Shown: positions 1 to 8,435, counted from the stretch's first letter. The stretch: 64,000 nucleotides of DNA from Slackia piriformis YIT 12062 (GCF_000296445.1 NZ_JH815199.1:242113-306112), one strand, 5' to 3'. Numbers and translations: made by a program. Notes: generated from the sequence alone by a model not told the origin.

Positions 1-1
1 C

Positions 2-679
2 GTCCCTGAGGCCGCGTATCGATACGCGACGGGCAAGACCCTCATCGTGGATCCGGCCGCCTTCACGCGCCCTGGCGGTGCATACGAAGATGGCGCATTC
101 GGTCCCGAGCAGGTTATTTGCTCCGAGAGCAACCTGTATCAGATTTTGTGCGGCCTCAAAGAGACGTACCACGATAAGAATCGTGATTACCGACGCGGCA
201 TGCTGTGCACCGATCGTGCGGCGTACATCCCCGAAGTGGTGTTCCAGCATGGCGGAACCATGCGCAAGGCCGATGTCCTGGCCATTTCCGAGCCGTTGCG
301 CGTTCGCGCCCTCGAAAACCACCGCTCCGAGCGCGAGTGCGATACGGCTCTTGCGGCGCGCATCGAGACCATTTTGCGCATTGCCGTGGCAAACGAATGC
401 GAAACGCTCGTGTGCGGCGCGTTTGCCTGCGGAAATCTGGGATACGCATCGTCGCAGGTGATCGAGCTTTTCAATGCATGGATCGATGCTCATCCGGGTT
501 CGCTCGCTCGCGTGGTGTTTGCCGTTCCGCGAGTGCATTTCGATGCCTTCGACGCCGCATTCGGCAAGCCGGAGGAGGAAGAGGCTCCTGCCGTCGTGCA
601 GGAGGGAGGCATCGAAGATGAGGACGCCTTCGATATCTCTGGCATCGACCTTCCGGAAGGCGTGACATTTCGTTCATAG
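2..679 (+). CDS. PARG-like macrodomain protein (TIGR02452/DUF2263 type), 5' end outside window
   Basis: The reading frame is open from base 2, so the true start lies upstream and about 225 C-terminal residues are present. The segment FTRPGGAYEDGAFG followed by a Ser-Asn-Leu-Tyr motif, and the later LVCGAFACGNLG and VVFAVP stretches, match microbial poly(ADP-ribose) glycohydrolases of the TIGR02452 family, which remove ADP-ribose from modified targets in the cytoplasm. In the family the loop after the glycine run normally reads Gln-Glu-Glu; here the matching residues read Pro-Glu-Gln, so activity is uncertain. The C-terminus is acidic. Family assignment comes from motif memory, not a search. 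Confidence 0.72.
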   Translation, partial: VPEAAYRYATGKTLIVDPAAFTRPGGAYEDGAFGPEQVICSESNLYQILCGLKETYHDKNRDYRRGMLCTDRAAYIPEVVFQHGGTMRKADVLAISEPLRVRALENHRSERECDTALAARIETILRIAVANECETLVCGAFACGNLGYASSQVIELFNAWIDAHPGSLARVVFAVPRVHFDAFDAAFGKPEEEEAPAVVQEGGIEDEDAFDISGIDLPEGVTFRS

Positions 680-792
680 AAGTAAAAGTTTATACTGGTA
701 AAGCCGACGGCGATCGCGGTTCTCGCGGTCGGCTGCGACATGCTTCGATTGTCGCATGACAGGTGAACCGCGCAAAGAGAGTGGAGGTTTTC

Positions 793-1911
793 ATGCAGTG
801 TCAGAAATGCGGCAATGAACTATCGCAGGGCTCGGCGTACTGCGGAAAGTGCGGATCGAAGGTCGAGGAGCCTGCGGTCGAGGCCTCCGTTTCGTCGTCT
901 GAAACATCGGCTTTCAGCCCGGTCCAGGAGGCAGCTCCCGCTTATCAGCCTGCCGTTTCGCAGCCCGCTGTTCCTCAGCCTGCTGCCCAGCCGATTCAGG
1001 CTCCGGTCGGCTATGCTCCGACGCAGCCTCAAAACTCCGCTAATCCCTACGCCCGTCCCGAGGCGGGCGTAAGCTACACGGCCCACAGTCAGACTCCTCA
1101 TCAGGGTCAGCCGCCCATGCCTACTCAGCGGGGATGCCTGGGCGCTGCTTTTCACGATATTATCTCGTCGCCCGGCTGGATCAAGCGCGTACTGCTCCTT
1201 ATGGTCATGAAATGCGTGCCCATCCTTTCATTCTACGCGTCGGGCTATAACGTGCAGTGGGGCGCTCAAGCCGCACGCGGCAGCAACGCTCCGCTTCCCA
1301 AGGGCGTGTTCGACCGGAAGACCTTCTTGACGGGTCTGTTCATGGCGCTGCTGACCACGTTGCTCAATATAGCCAACGTTTGGATGTTCGCCCTGAACTT
1401 CATTCCCTTCATCGGGTTCATTCTTGTATTCGCTATCAACCTGTTTGCGGGCGCTTTCTATTCGCTGGCGGTTATGCGCATGGCTGTGTACAAGGCCTTG
1501 GGTCAGGCGTTCGAGCTGTCGGAGATTTTCCGTGCATACAAGAAGCGCATCGGATCGCTGCTTGCTGCGGCGTGCGTACCGGCCATCATCGTCAATGTCG
1601 TTTTCGTGCTGGTCCTTGTTCTGATTCTTCTTATCATGGCTGCAGTTTCGTTCGCGGGGTCTTCCATGGCGTACGGTTATTCGAGCTATAGCGGTTTTGG
1701 CGCCATGTCGATGTTCTCCTACGACCCCGTTGGCGCAGTGCTCGGAATCATTTCAGCACTCGGCGTGATGTTCTTTGTGATCGGTGCGTTGTTTTTCTTC
1801 TTCAACGGCCTTGCCGAGGTGTGGTCCATGCGTGCTGTCGGCCTGTGGGTTGCTCGCTTTGCGCCTGAGTGGGCCGAAGAGGCGAAAGATTCCAAGGAAT
1901 CGCTTTCGTAG
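793..1911 (+). CDS. Zinc-ribbon polytopic membrane protein (DUF4013-like)
   Basis: The 372-residue protein opens with a zinc ribbon (Cys3, Cys6, Cys17, Cys20), followed by a Pro/Ala/Gln-rich linker to about residue 110 and then several hydrophobic helices with an aromatic, Gly-rich loop near residues 290-310. A GGAGG at 782-786 sits six bases before ATG 793, so I prefer this start to a GTG at 763. The membrane part resembles DUF4013-type proteins, but weakly; function is unknown. The hairpin with arms at 703-708 and 728-733 lies upstream. A second zinc-ribbon membrane protein follows two genes later, which suggests a shared role at the envelope. Confidence 0.75.
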   Translation: MQCQKCGNELSQGSAYCGKCGSKVEEPAVEASVSSSETSAFSPVQEAAPAYQPAVSQPAVPQPAAQPIQAPVGYAPTQPQNSANPYARPEAGVSYTAHSQTPHQGQPPMPTQRGCLGAAFHDIISSPGWIKRVLLLMVMKCVPILSFYASGYNVQWGAQAARGSNAPLPKGVFDRKTFLTGLFMALLTTLLNIANVWMFALNFIPFIGFILVFAINLFAGAFYSLAVMRMAVYKALGQAFELSEIFRAYKKRIGSLLAAACVPAIIVNVVFVLVLVLILLIMAAVSFAGSSMAYGYSSYSGFGAMSMFSYDPVGAVLGIISALGVMFFVIGALFFFFNGLAEVWSMRAVGLWVARFAPEWAEEAKDSKESLS

Positions 1912-1935
1912 GCGATAGAAGAACGGGATGAACGT

Positions 1936-2787
1936 ATGATTCGCATGAATGCAGCACAGCAAGGCGGCGTTGCACATCGAATTCTTCCAAGAGCGGGCCG
2001 TGCGATTGCGGCCTGCTCTCTTTTTGGGGCCATGGCCTTCGGCGTTTCGGACGCGTATGGCGGCGATGCGCGTACATCTTTCGACGGCGACGAAGGCGGT
2101 AGGTCGGTTTTCGCGGGCGCCCTTCGTCAGGCTTCTCCGGCTCTGTTCAAGATGCTCGACGAGTGGTCTTCGTTTCTGGAAGAGGCCGCTGCGGCGCGCC
2201 CTTCCGCCGAAGAGCTGCGTGCGTCGCTTGCTTTGTCGGAGGATTATCGGGGTTCGTTTTCGCACGGTCCTAAGCCTGCGGAGTATCAGAAATACATTGT
2301 TTTGCACGATACCGAAGGATCAGCGGACGCGGCGTCCGTCATCTCCTGGTGGGATGCGAGCGGAAACGGTGTCGCGGCGCATTTCATCGTGAACAAAGAC
2401 GGCTCTATCGTCCAGTGCGTTTCTTTGGATGAAATTGCCCACCATGCGGGCTTTGGGGATACGGGCCATAACGCGGCGTTCGGCGTGGAGGATGAAAGCC
2501 GAGACGATAAGGTTGGCACGACGCCTATCGGCGATTGGGCATCCGACTACGGTATGAACTCGTATTCGATCGGCATAGAGATGGTTCATAGAGGCGGCGA
2601 GGGGGATTATCCCGAAGAGCAATTGCAATCCCTTGACGCTTTGATTGCCTACATCGACGCTTATTACGGATTCAAAAGCGAGATAATTGACCATAAAGCG
2701 TGGAGAACGGGCAATTCGGATACGTCTCCTGAGTTCGCTTCGTATTTCGCGAACTATAAGGAATGTCGGGCGCACGAAGCTCCCTAG
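1936..2787 (+). CDS. Secreted N-acetylmuramoyl-L-alanine amidase (Amidase_2)
   Basis: This is a 283-residue Amidase_2 (PGRP-fold) enzyme expected to cut the bond between N-acetylmuramic acid and L-alanine in peptidoglycan. The zinc site is visible: His124 in VLHDTEGS, His253 in DHKAWRTG, and Asp262 in the following NSDTSPEF, the His/His/Asp pattern of AmiD-type enzymes. The IGIEMVH strand is also typical. The N-terminus has a short basic stretch and a hydrophobic segment (about residues 21-40), consistent with a signal peptide or anchor. It starts 25 bases after the upstream zinc-ribbon gene and is probably cotranscribed with it. The substrate could be self or foreign cell wall. Confidence 0.88.
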   Translation: MIRMNAAQQGGVAHRILPRAGRAIAACSLFGAMAFGVSDAYGGDARTSFDGDEGGRSVFAGALRQASPALFKMLDEWSSFLEEAAAARPSAEELRASLALSEDYRGSFSHGPKPAEYQKYIVLHDTEGSADAASVISWWDASGNGVAAHFIVNKDGSIVQCVSLDEIAHHAGFGDTGHNAAFGVEDESRDDKVGTTPIGDWASDYGMNSYSIGIEMVHRGGEGDYPEEQLQSLDALIAYIDAYYGFKSEIIDHKAWRTGNSDTSPEFASYFANYKECRAHEAP

Positions 2788-2913
2788 GACATAGGGGCGC
2801 ACCGTGCGGCATCAAAATTTCCGCGCGTCCGCTTGGGCGCTTGAGGGCTGGCGCGTAGGAGATTCGGTACTATAGAGGACGCCTGGTTGCGTCGGTATTT
2901 GCGAGGGGGATTC

Positions 2914-4428
2914 ATGGAGCAGCACGATAAAACATCCCAAGGAACGAACGGCTACTGCACGGCATGCGGTTCTCCGCTGGAAGAAGGGGTTTCTTTCTGC
3001 ACGAAATGCGGCAATCCCGTCGCGGGCAAAGGCGCGGACGCCTCCTCGGAGTCGTCTGCTGGCGCCGTTGCATCTTCGGATGCCGCAGGCGTCGTCGCAC
3101 CTGTCGACGCCGCAACGGTCGTCGGATTCGAAGGCGTTGCGACGCCTTCCGGTTATGAAACGGTGATGGTCGACGTCGAGTCCGATATGGCGCGCGAAGC
3201 CCAAGACGACAGGGACGCTGCCGCTCAGGCAACGGAAGCGCTCTACGGCGTCGAAGGCGTCGAAAGCGTCGAAAGCGCGTTCGCCCCGAACGAGGGGGCT
3301 CCTGCTATGTCCGATGCGTCCAGGCAGCAAGCGTCCACGGTGTCGAAGAAGCCCCTGTTCATTGGCATCGGCATTGCGGTCGTGCTGCTGGCGGTCGTCA
3401 TCGTTCTTGTCGTGCTTGTCTTCGGCAAGGCGGGGTTGGCGCCCACTTCCGACGAAGGCTCTGCGCAGGATTCTGCCCCTGCGGTCCAGCAGCCTGAATC
3501 GACGGAAGGTTCTGCTGAGGAAGAAAAGGACGAAGAGGCAACTTCCGAGCCTGTGGTTGTCAATCTCACGGACAGTTACACGACGCGTTTCTCGGAAGTG
3601 AACGAAATCACGTACCCTGCGTTCACGTTCCAGTATCCCGGTTCGGGGTGGGCCGTCGTGGACGAGTCGGTAGCGGCTTCGGGCGAGCATGTAAGCGTAG
3701 AGAACGTGCGCAACGGTGCCGAGGTCTCGTATCAGCATTGGGGCTCGTATCCTTCCGGTAGCGCCGTTGCCGAGCTCGTCGACGTTGAACGCGTGGCGGA
3801 TTCGTCTTTCGTTCCGTCATGTGTCCAGGCCAATGACCATAGCGACTTGGGCTCTTTCGGGGTTGTGCGCGCAACGCTGCGTGTTGACGGCGTCGATAAC
3901 GGCACGGTCTATGCCGTCATTCCCGATGCTGCGCTGAAAAACCCCTCGTATATGGATATGGGATCCGGGCTTCCGGCGTTCGATTACAGTTCCTGGATTA
4001 GCTTCACATGCATGACTAGCGAAGAGCTTGACAAGCAGACCGAGCAGGAGGTCATCGCCATTCTCGCGAGCTTCAAGGTGGCGGAGGCTTCGGATAACGC
4101 GTCTGCTTCGAAGAAGAGCGGAGAGGGTTCGCTTTCCGACCCCGACGGCTATGTCCTCTCGGACAGCTCCTCCAGGACGTATTCCAATGCCGAGCTTGAA
4201 GCAATGTCGGATTACGAGCTTTACCTTTCTCGTAACGAGATTTTCGCGCGCCACGGCCGTATCTTCAAAAACAGCGACTTGCAGGAGTATTTTGGCTCGA
4301 AGAGTTGGTATGACCCTCGCTATACGCCCGAGGAATTCAGCGAATCTATGTTGAATGCAAACGAGAAGGCCAATATCGAGCGCATGGCCAAGATAGAGCA
4401 AGACCGCAATTCTCCTTATATCGACTAG
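2914..4428 (+). CDS. Zinc-ribbon membrane protein with extracellular YARHG domain
   Basis: The protein has 504 residues. A zinc ribbon at the N-terminus (Cys15, Cys18, Cys29, Cys32) would be cytoplasmic. An acidic Ala/Val-rich linker leads to a single transmembrane helix at about residues 147-170, then a Ser/Glu-rich region, a globular domain, and a C-terminal YARHG domain near residues 430-475 (LSRNEIFARHGRIF, then FGSKSWYDPRY). AGGGGG at 2903-2908 supports ATG 2914. YARHG domains are extracellular and of unknown function. The architecture mirrors the zinc-ribbon gene at 793-1911 and suggests coupling of an internal zinc ribbon to a wall-facing sensor. The specific function is unknown. Confidence 0.82.
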   Translation: MEQHDKTSQGTNGYCTACGSPLEEGVSFCTKCGNPVAGKGADASSESSAGAVASSDAAGVVAPVDAATVVGFEGVATPSGYETVMVDVESDMAREAQDDRDAAAQATEALYGVEGVESVESAFAPNEGAPAMSDASRQQASTVSKKPLFIGIGIAVVLLAVVIVLVVLVFGKAGLAPTSDEGSAQDSAPAVQQPESTEGSAEEEKDEEATSEPVVVNLTDSYTTRFSEVNEITYPAFTFQYPGSGWAVVDESVAASGEHVSVENVRNGAEVSYQHWGSYPSGSAVAELVDVERVADSSFVPSCVQANDHSDLGSFGVVRATLRVDGVDNGTVYAVIPDAALKNPSYMDMGSGLPAFDYSSWISFTCMTSEELDKQTEQEVIAILASFKVAEASDNASASKKSGEGSLSDPDGYVLSDSSSRTYSNAELEAMSDYELYLSRNEIFARHGRIFKNSDLQEYFGSKSWYDPRYTPEEFSESMLNANEKANIERMAKIEQDRNSPYID

Positions 4429-4435
4429 TCGCATT

Positions 4436-5191
4436 ATGAAATACAGGATTCACGGACACAGACATGCGGACTTTCTCTTTAGAGAGCTGGGGGAATACGC
4501 GTGCCTGTGGGGCGAAATAGAAGATGCGCTTGCGAGCATTTCCGACGATATGATCATCAAGGAATTCGAGGGCGAAGCGCGCAAGGCAAAATCGATATCG
4601 CAGGCCATCAATCGTCTGGTTAAGGCGGAGCTGGTCAAGCGCGCATGGGAGCCCGAAAGCTATATTTTCGCCGACGAAGAGTACGGGCGCGCGGCGAAAG
4701 GCACCTGGCGATTGGATTTCGCCAAGGATGCGCTCAGCGTTGAGGTTGCTTTCAACCATCGTTCCGACATTTCATGGAACCTTATCAAGCCCACCCTGGC
4801 AAGCGAGCTCAATCATGTGCAAAAGGCCATCCAGACTAGCGGCGGCGTTGTGATTACGGCAACGCAGGCCATGAAAGAGGCTGGCGGATTCGATAGCGCA
4901 GTCGGTACGTACGAAGACTACGTGCAGTATTTGAAGCCCCTCGGAACCATGCTGCCGGCGCCTCTTGTCATCGTGGGGCTTGAGCCGCCCGAGACGTTTC
5001 GGATTGCGGTCGAAGACGGCAAAGGGTCGAGCAGGGTCGGCCGTGTCATGAAATACGCCGCAACGACGCCCTCGGGCGAATTCGTATGTCCCGATTGCGG
5101 CTGCGTGCTCGCGGCGGACGCTTGCGGAGGTTCGGCATGCGCATGTGACGAATGCGGCAGGGGCCTGATTATTCCCGATTCGCTTTTTTAG
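4436..5191 (+). CDS. BglII/BstYI-family restriction-endonuclease-like protein with C-terminal zinc ribbon
   Basis: The 251-residue protein aligns by eye with BglII: KAELVKRAW corresponds to KDELVPKHW, and LDFAKDALSVEVAF to IDFGKRDTLVEVQF. Asp94 and Glu103 keep the nine-residue spacing of BglII Asp84 and Glu93, but the BglII Gln95 position is Ala105. Conserved blocks LASELNHVQKAIQT and VVITAT follow. The last 35 residues add a Cys-rich ribbon (Cys218, Cys221, Cys237, Cys240 plus spare Cys) not present in BglII. It starts 7 bases after the YARHG gene, with no clear ribosome site, so it is likely translationally coupled. No DNA methyltransferase is encoded nearby, which is odd for an active restriction enzyme. 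Confidence 0.75.
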   Translation: MKYRIHGHRHADFLFRELGEYACLWGEIEDALASISDDMIIKEFEGEARKAKSISQAINRLVKAELVKRAWEPESYIFADEEYGRAAKGTWRLDFAKDALSVEVAFNHRSDISWNLIKPTLASELNHVQKAIQTSGGVVITATQAMKEAGGFDSAVGTYEDYVQYLKPLGTMLPAPLVIVGLEPPETFRIAVEDGKGSSRVGRVMKYAATTPSGEFVCPDCGCVLAADACGGSACACDECGRGLIIPDSLF

Positions 5192-5204
5192 CGTTCATAT
5201 ATAA

Positions 5205-5249
5205 AAAGCCGCGGCGCCCGGACCATGAAGGAACGGATGTCGCGGCTTT
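5205..5249. terminator. Bidirectional terminator between convergent genes
   Basis: An inverted repeat (AAAGCCGCG at 5205-5213 and CGCGGCTTT at 5241-5249) lies between the nuclease gene and convergent purC. A- and T-runs flank the arms, so it can work on either strand. The loop of 27 bases is long. Confidence 0.55.
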
Positions 5250-5273
5250 GCGTGTTCTGATTGCTCTTAAGGC

Positions 5274-5960
5274 TTATGCGAAGAAGAGCTCAGAGAGGGT
5301 CATCGGGTCGATATACTCGCCGTCTTTGTATACGCGCATGTTGCCAGAGGCAATTTCGTCAATCAGGATGACATCGCCGTTGGCGTCGTAGCCAAACTCG
5401 AACTTGATATCGTAAAGAACGAGACCCTTTTCCTTCAGGTCGTCGGCGACGATCTGGGTAATCTTCTGGGTCATGTCCTTGAGCTGGTCGTACTGCTCAG
5501 CGGTCATGACGCCGAGGACAACCAGGCCGTCCTTGGTGACCAGCGGGTCGCCGAGTTCGTCGTTCTTGAAAGTGGTTTCAACATAGGCAGGCAGGTCTGC
5601 GCCCTCTTCGACATACTGCTTATAACGACGATAGAAGGAGCCGACAGCCTTGTGGCGGCAGATGACCTCGAGGCCTTCGCCGAAGACCTTGGCGGGGAGG
5701 ACTTCCATGGTGGTGTTGTCGAGGTCGGCGCTCACATAGTGAGTCTTGATGCCGGCAGCGTTGATCTTCTCGAAGAAGTAGATGGACATGCGCAGGTTCA
5801 CATCGCCAACGCCTTCAATCGTGAGACCCACGGAGTTCTCGCCGGGATCGAAAACGCCGTCCTTGCCCGTGCAGTCGTCCTTGAACTTCAGCAGGTAGTT
5901 GCCGTTTTCCAGAGCGAAGACGTCTTTGGTCTTTCCGGAGTACACGAGTTCATGAGCCAT
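5274..5960 (-). CDS. purC: Phosphoribosylaminoimidazole-succinocarboxamide synthase
   Basis: SAICAR synthetase (228 residues, the usual bacterial length) joins aspartate to CAIR using ATP in de novo purine synthesis. The N-terminal YSGKTKDVF motif (nucleotide-binding loop), the SFYRRY segment, the YDIKFEFG strand and the catalytic [11 protein letters not shown] are all clear. The ATG at 5960 is preceded by GGAAAGGA at good spacing; a longer frame to 6023 exists but lacks a ribosome site. It reads toward the nuclease gene and ends at the shared terminator. purL lies 3 kb away on the same strand but in a separate unit, so the purine genes are dispersed here. Confidence 0.97.
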   Translation of the reverse strand: MAHELVYSGKTKDVFALENGNYLLKFKDDCTGKDGVFDPGENSVGLTIEGVGDVNLRMSIYFFEKINAAGIKTHYVSADLDNTTMEVLPAKVFGEGLEVICRHKAVGSFYRRYKQYVEEGADLPAYVETTFKNDELGDPLVTKDGLVVLGVMTAEQYDQLKDMTQKITQIVADDLKEKGLVLYDIKFEFGYDANGDVILIDEIASGNMRVYKDGEYIDPMTLSELFFA

Positions 5961-6136
5961 GGAGAATCCTTTCCGCATGTTTTGGGCCATGATGTAACGG
6001 AGACAGTTTACTCTCATAAGCATAGCATGGAGCCAACTTCTTCATCTCCTGACAGAATTTGGTTTTTCGAAACATGTCGGAAACAAAATGGGCAAAGTGC
6101 AAGCAAGAAAGTCGTAGCTTAAGGGAGTTGTCCCTG

Positions 6137-6243
6137 GGAAAACGTTTTAGAGGAATCTTTCAATACAAACGAATGCCCAGAAGAGGTCGCCTTCGGGGGA
6201 GGCGTCTCGAGGGGTCGCTCTAGAGAAAACGTCCTAGAGGAAG
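6137..6243. repeat. Two near-identical 18-base direct repeats beside the Xre gene
   Basis: The words GAAAACGTTTTAGAGGAA (about 6139-6156) and GAAAACGTCCTAGAGGAA (about 6226-6243) differ at two positions and lie 87 bases apart. The second also contains an inverted repeat, CTCTAG 6218-6223 and CTAGAG 6234-6239, that overlaps the Xre stop codon. They could be operator sites or remnants of a small duplication. Confidence 0.5.
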
Positions 6244-6512
6244 TAATGAAACGGATTCGGCTCCTGGCCGTCGTTCTTGCGAACGTCGTGATCATTTTTC
6301 GGAAGCAGATCGCAAAGGTCGACTTCGAGAGCTTCGGCAATGCGATACAGCGTCTGGAGGGACGGGTTCACCCTGCCGTGTTCTATGCGGGTAACTTGGT
6401 TTGGATGGACGTCGGCCATGAGCCCGAACTCGCGCAGGCTCATCCCTGTCCGCTCTCGGTGGCGGAGGATGTTGAGGCCGAGTTGTGTCTTGTACGCGTC
6501 GAATGTGATCAT
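6234..6512 (-). CDS. Small Xre-family transcriptional regulator
   Basis: This 92-residue protein is almost entirely one Cro/CI-type helix-turn-helix: LGLNILRHRERTGMSLREFG, then the recognition region around ADVHPNQVTRIEHG, then the PSLQTLYRIAEALEV helix, spanning residues 11-70. The C-terminal tail is charged. It would bind DNA as a dimer. The ATG at 6512 has no obvious ribosome site, and the sequence just upstream on the minus strand contains TATGGT, so the message may be leaderless. It is divergent from the small acidic protein gene at 6628. Target sites are unknown; the nearby direct repeats are candidates. Confidence 0.8.
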   Translation of the reverse strand: MITFDAYKTQLGLNILRHRERTGMSLREFGLMADVHPNQVTRIEHGRVNPSLQTLYRIAEALEVDLCDLLPKNDHDVRKNDGQEPNPFHYFL

Positions 6513-6627
6513 ATGGTTAGCGTACGGACGCTTCGGCCGATGCTGTAACCATAGAATGTTACAAAAGAGGATAGGATGGGCACAACGAAGAAGCGCGGCT
6601 AGGCGAATGCTGGATAGGGAGCAAGGA

Positions 6628-6939
6628 ATGGAAGACCTCGATTTTTCTCGGCTTGACGTTGCCTTAGCGATATACGATGCGAACGACGACCCTCGCGAGG
6701 CCGAGCTTCTATGCGGTGTTGCGTTGAGAAAGGACGACCTCGAGGCGTTTTTGCACGATCTGTGCGAGCTTGCCGAGCGAAAATACGGAGGCATGCGTTT
6801 TGCCCGGCTCCTTGACGAGGACGAAGACGACGAAGCTATGGAGTCGGCATACGTTCGGTGGAAGTCGGATTCCTTGAGCCGTGTTATCGAGGAGGCCGAG
6901 CGCTGTCTTGACGAGGAGAATCGGCACGAAGGGCGCTGA
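6628..6939 (+). CDS. Small acidic protein of unknown function
   Basis: I do not recognise this 103-residue protein. It is strongly acidic, with an Asp/Glu run near residues 69-77 (LLDEDEDDEAMES), and looks largely helical, with no membrane segment or cysteine motif. GGGAG at 6617-6621 supports ATG 6628; an earlier in-frame ATG at 6607 is possible. It is transcribed divergently from the Xre regulator and its last 56 bases overlap the end of the oppositely oriented YolD-like gene, so the two 3' ends are complementary. It could be a partner or target of the Xre protein, but that is a guess from position only. Confidence 0.55.
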   Translation: MEDLDFSRLDVALAIYDANDDPREAELLCGVALRKDDLEAFLHDLCELAERKYGGMRFARLLDEDEDDEAMESAYVRWKSDSLSRVIEEAERCLDEENRHEGR

Positions 6940-7105
6940 GGCGCTCCTGCTCGCGAAGCATGTCTTCGAATCCCCTTAAAGCTGCGAAGGGTATGAATTG
7001 ACGTGCGCGGTCGGGGTGCCGCACGGCGCGATGGGCGTGAGGCGCATGGCCGCCTGTCGGCGTTGGTTCCTTTTCGGAAACGAGGTTTCTCGGCGCGTTA
7101 TGCAT
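6884..7105 (-). CDS. YolD-like small protein, partner of the Y-family polymerase
   Basis: The 73-residue protein contains RARQFIPFAALRGFEDMLRE (residues about 34-53), the conserved block of small YolD-like proteins usually encoded next to UmuC/UvrX-type polymerases in Gram-positive bacteria. The ATG at 7105 lies inside the end of the polymerase gene (8-base overlap) and GGAGG is correctly placed before it, so translation is coupled and expression should follow the same LexA control. Its 3' end overlaps the convergent acidic-protein gene by 56 bases. The role is presumed to be in damage tolerance but the biochemical function of the family is not settled. Confidence 0.75.
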   Translation of the reverse strand: MHNAPRNLVSEKEPTPTGGHAPHAHRAVRHPDRARQFIPFAALRGFEDMLREQERLSALRADSPRQDSARPPR

Positions 7106-8417
7106 GATGGCCTCCAATTTGATTGTTGCGCTCTCTTGCGGTTGCCTTCTCTTTAAGACTCATACCTTTGAGCAGGGAGTTCTTTCCGAATTTCTCCTTC
7201 ACGGCAATGGCGGTTTCTTGAAGGCTCCTTTCTTTTCTCCTGGACTCGCTTTCGTCGAAAAGGACGGTTTGGCGGCTTTCTGCGTCTATCTCCGAAAACC
7301 CCATGCTTATGCGTCTGATGAGGCGGGAGGTGTTGACCTCCTTATTGAAGAGGCGGTCGAATTCGGCGGTTATGAACAGCGAGGAGTCCGTGGGAGCGTC
7401 AAGCGTCATGGAGCATCCGTCATGGGACGGCTCTTCGGAGTGCTCGCAGGTGGACGGATCGGATCGGCTGCTTTGCGGATGGGTGCTATTGGCGTAGCCC
7501 ACGAAAAGGGAGATGCGATCGGTCAATAAGCCGCGTCTTACAAGGTCGAGCACGCTTGCGTCGATCATCTCGTGCATGACGAGGCGGGCGTCTTCTGCCG
7601 AATAATCGCAAGGGAGCACCTGCCCGTTGACGGTGGAGTGCTCTTTGGGCACATAGTTTTTGATGTCCGCTATGGTGCACGGCTCCTGCCCCCAGGCGTG
7701 GTCGATGAGGTACTCGGCATTGGCGCCAAACTCTTTGTACAGAATTCGGCGGTCGAGTTCCGCGACGCCTTTGAGGTCGTGAACGCCGTGCTGCGCGAGC
7801 CTACGGGCGATGCCGGGGCCTATGTTCCAGATATCGGTGATGGGACGATGGGTCCAAAGGGTTTCTATGAAGGATCGTTCGTTGAGCACCCCGATATTAT
7901 CGGGCACGTGCTTTGCCGTGATATCAAGCGCGACCTTCGCTAGAAACAGATTGGTCCCTATGCCTGCTGTGGCGCAGATGCCCGTTGCAGCGCGCACCTC
8001 ATCCATGAGCATACGCGCGAATTCTTTCGCACCGAGCGAATAGAGGCGCAAATAGGGCGTGGCGTAGATGAAGCATTCATCTATTGAATATACGTGAATG
8101 TCATCCGGGGAGACGTAGCGGAGGTAGACCGCATATATTTGCGCAGAGACTTCCATGTAGCGCTTCATACGGGGCTTGGCCATGATGTAGGGAACTTCAT
8201 CGGGGATTTCGAACACGCGGCAGCGGTTTTTGACCCCGATCCTTTTCAGCGCCGGCGTGATTGCCAGACATATGGTGGTGCGCGACCTTTCCGGATCGGC
8301 GACGACGAGGTTCGTTTCGAAAGGGTCGAGGCCGCGTGCGATGCATTCCACGGACGCGTAGAAACACTTCAAGTCTATGCAGATATAGACGTCTGCGCAT
8401 TTGGACTGCCTTTCCAC
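7098..8417 (-). CDS. Y-family DNA polymerase (UmuC/DinB-like, UvrX type)
   Basis: This 439-residue translesion polymerase copies damaged DNA. The palm motifs are clear: YICIDLKCFYASVE near residue 12 (first metal-binding Asp) and VYSIDECFIY near 110 (catalytic Asp and Glu). AGIGTNLFLAKVA, the helix-hairpin-helix around IWNIGPGIARRLAQHGV, and a little-finger domain follow. GTG 8417 is preceded by GGGAGG at ideal spacing, so I use it rather than an upstream ATG at 8462. A LexA-type box and a TATAAT lie directly upstream, so it should be part of the SOS response. The YolD-like gene is coupled downstream. Whether it is error-prone or DinB-like cannot be told from sequence alone. Confidence 0.93.
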   Translation of the reverse strand: MERQSKCADVYICIDLKCFYASVECIARGLDPFETNLVVADPERSRTTICLAITPALKRIGVKNRCRVFEIPDEVPYIMAKPRMKRYMEVSAQIYAVYLRYVSPDDIHVYSIDECFIYATPYLRLYSLGAKEFARMLMDEVRAATGICATAGIGTNLFLAKVALDITAKHVPDNIGVLNERSFIETLWTHRPITDIWNIGPGIARRLAQHGVHDLKGVAELDRRILYKEFGANAEYLIDHAWGQEPCTIADIKNYVPKEHSTVNGQVLPCDYSAEDARLVMHEMIDASVLDLVRRGLLTDRISLFVGYANSTHPQSSRSDPSTCEHSEEPSHDGCSMTLDAPTDSSLFITAEFDRLFNKEVNTSRLIRRISMGFSEIDAESRQTVLFDESESRRKERSLQETAIAVKEKFGKNSLLKGMSLKEKATARERNNQIGGHHA

Positions 8418-8435
8418 GATGCCTCCCAAAAAATA

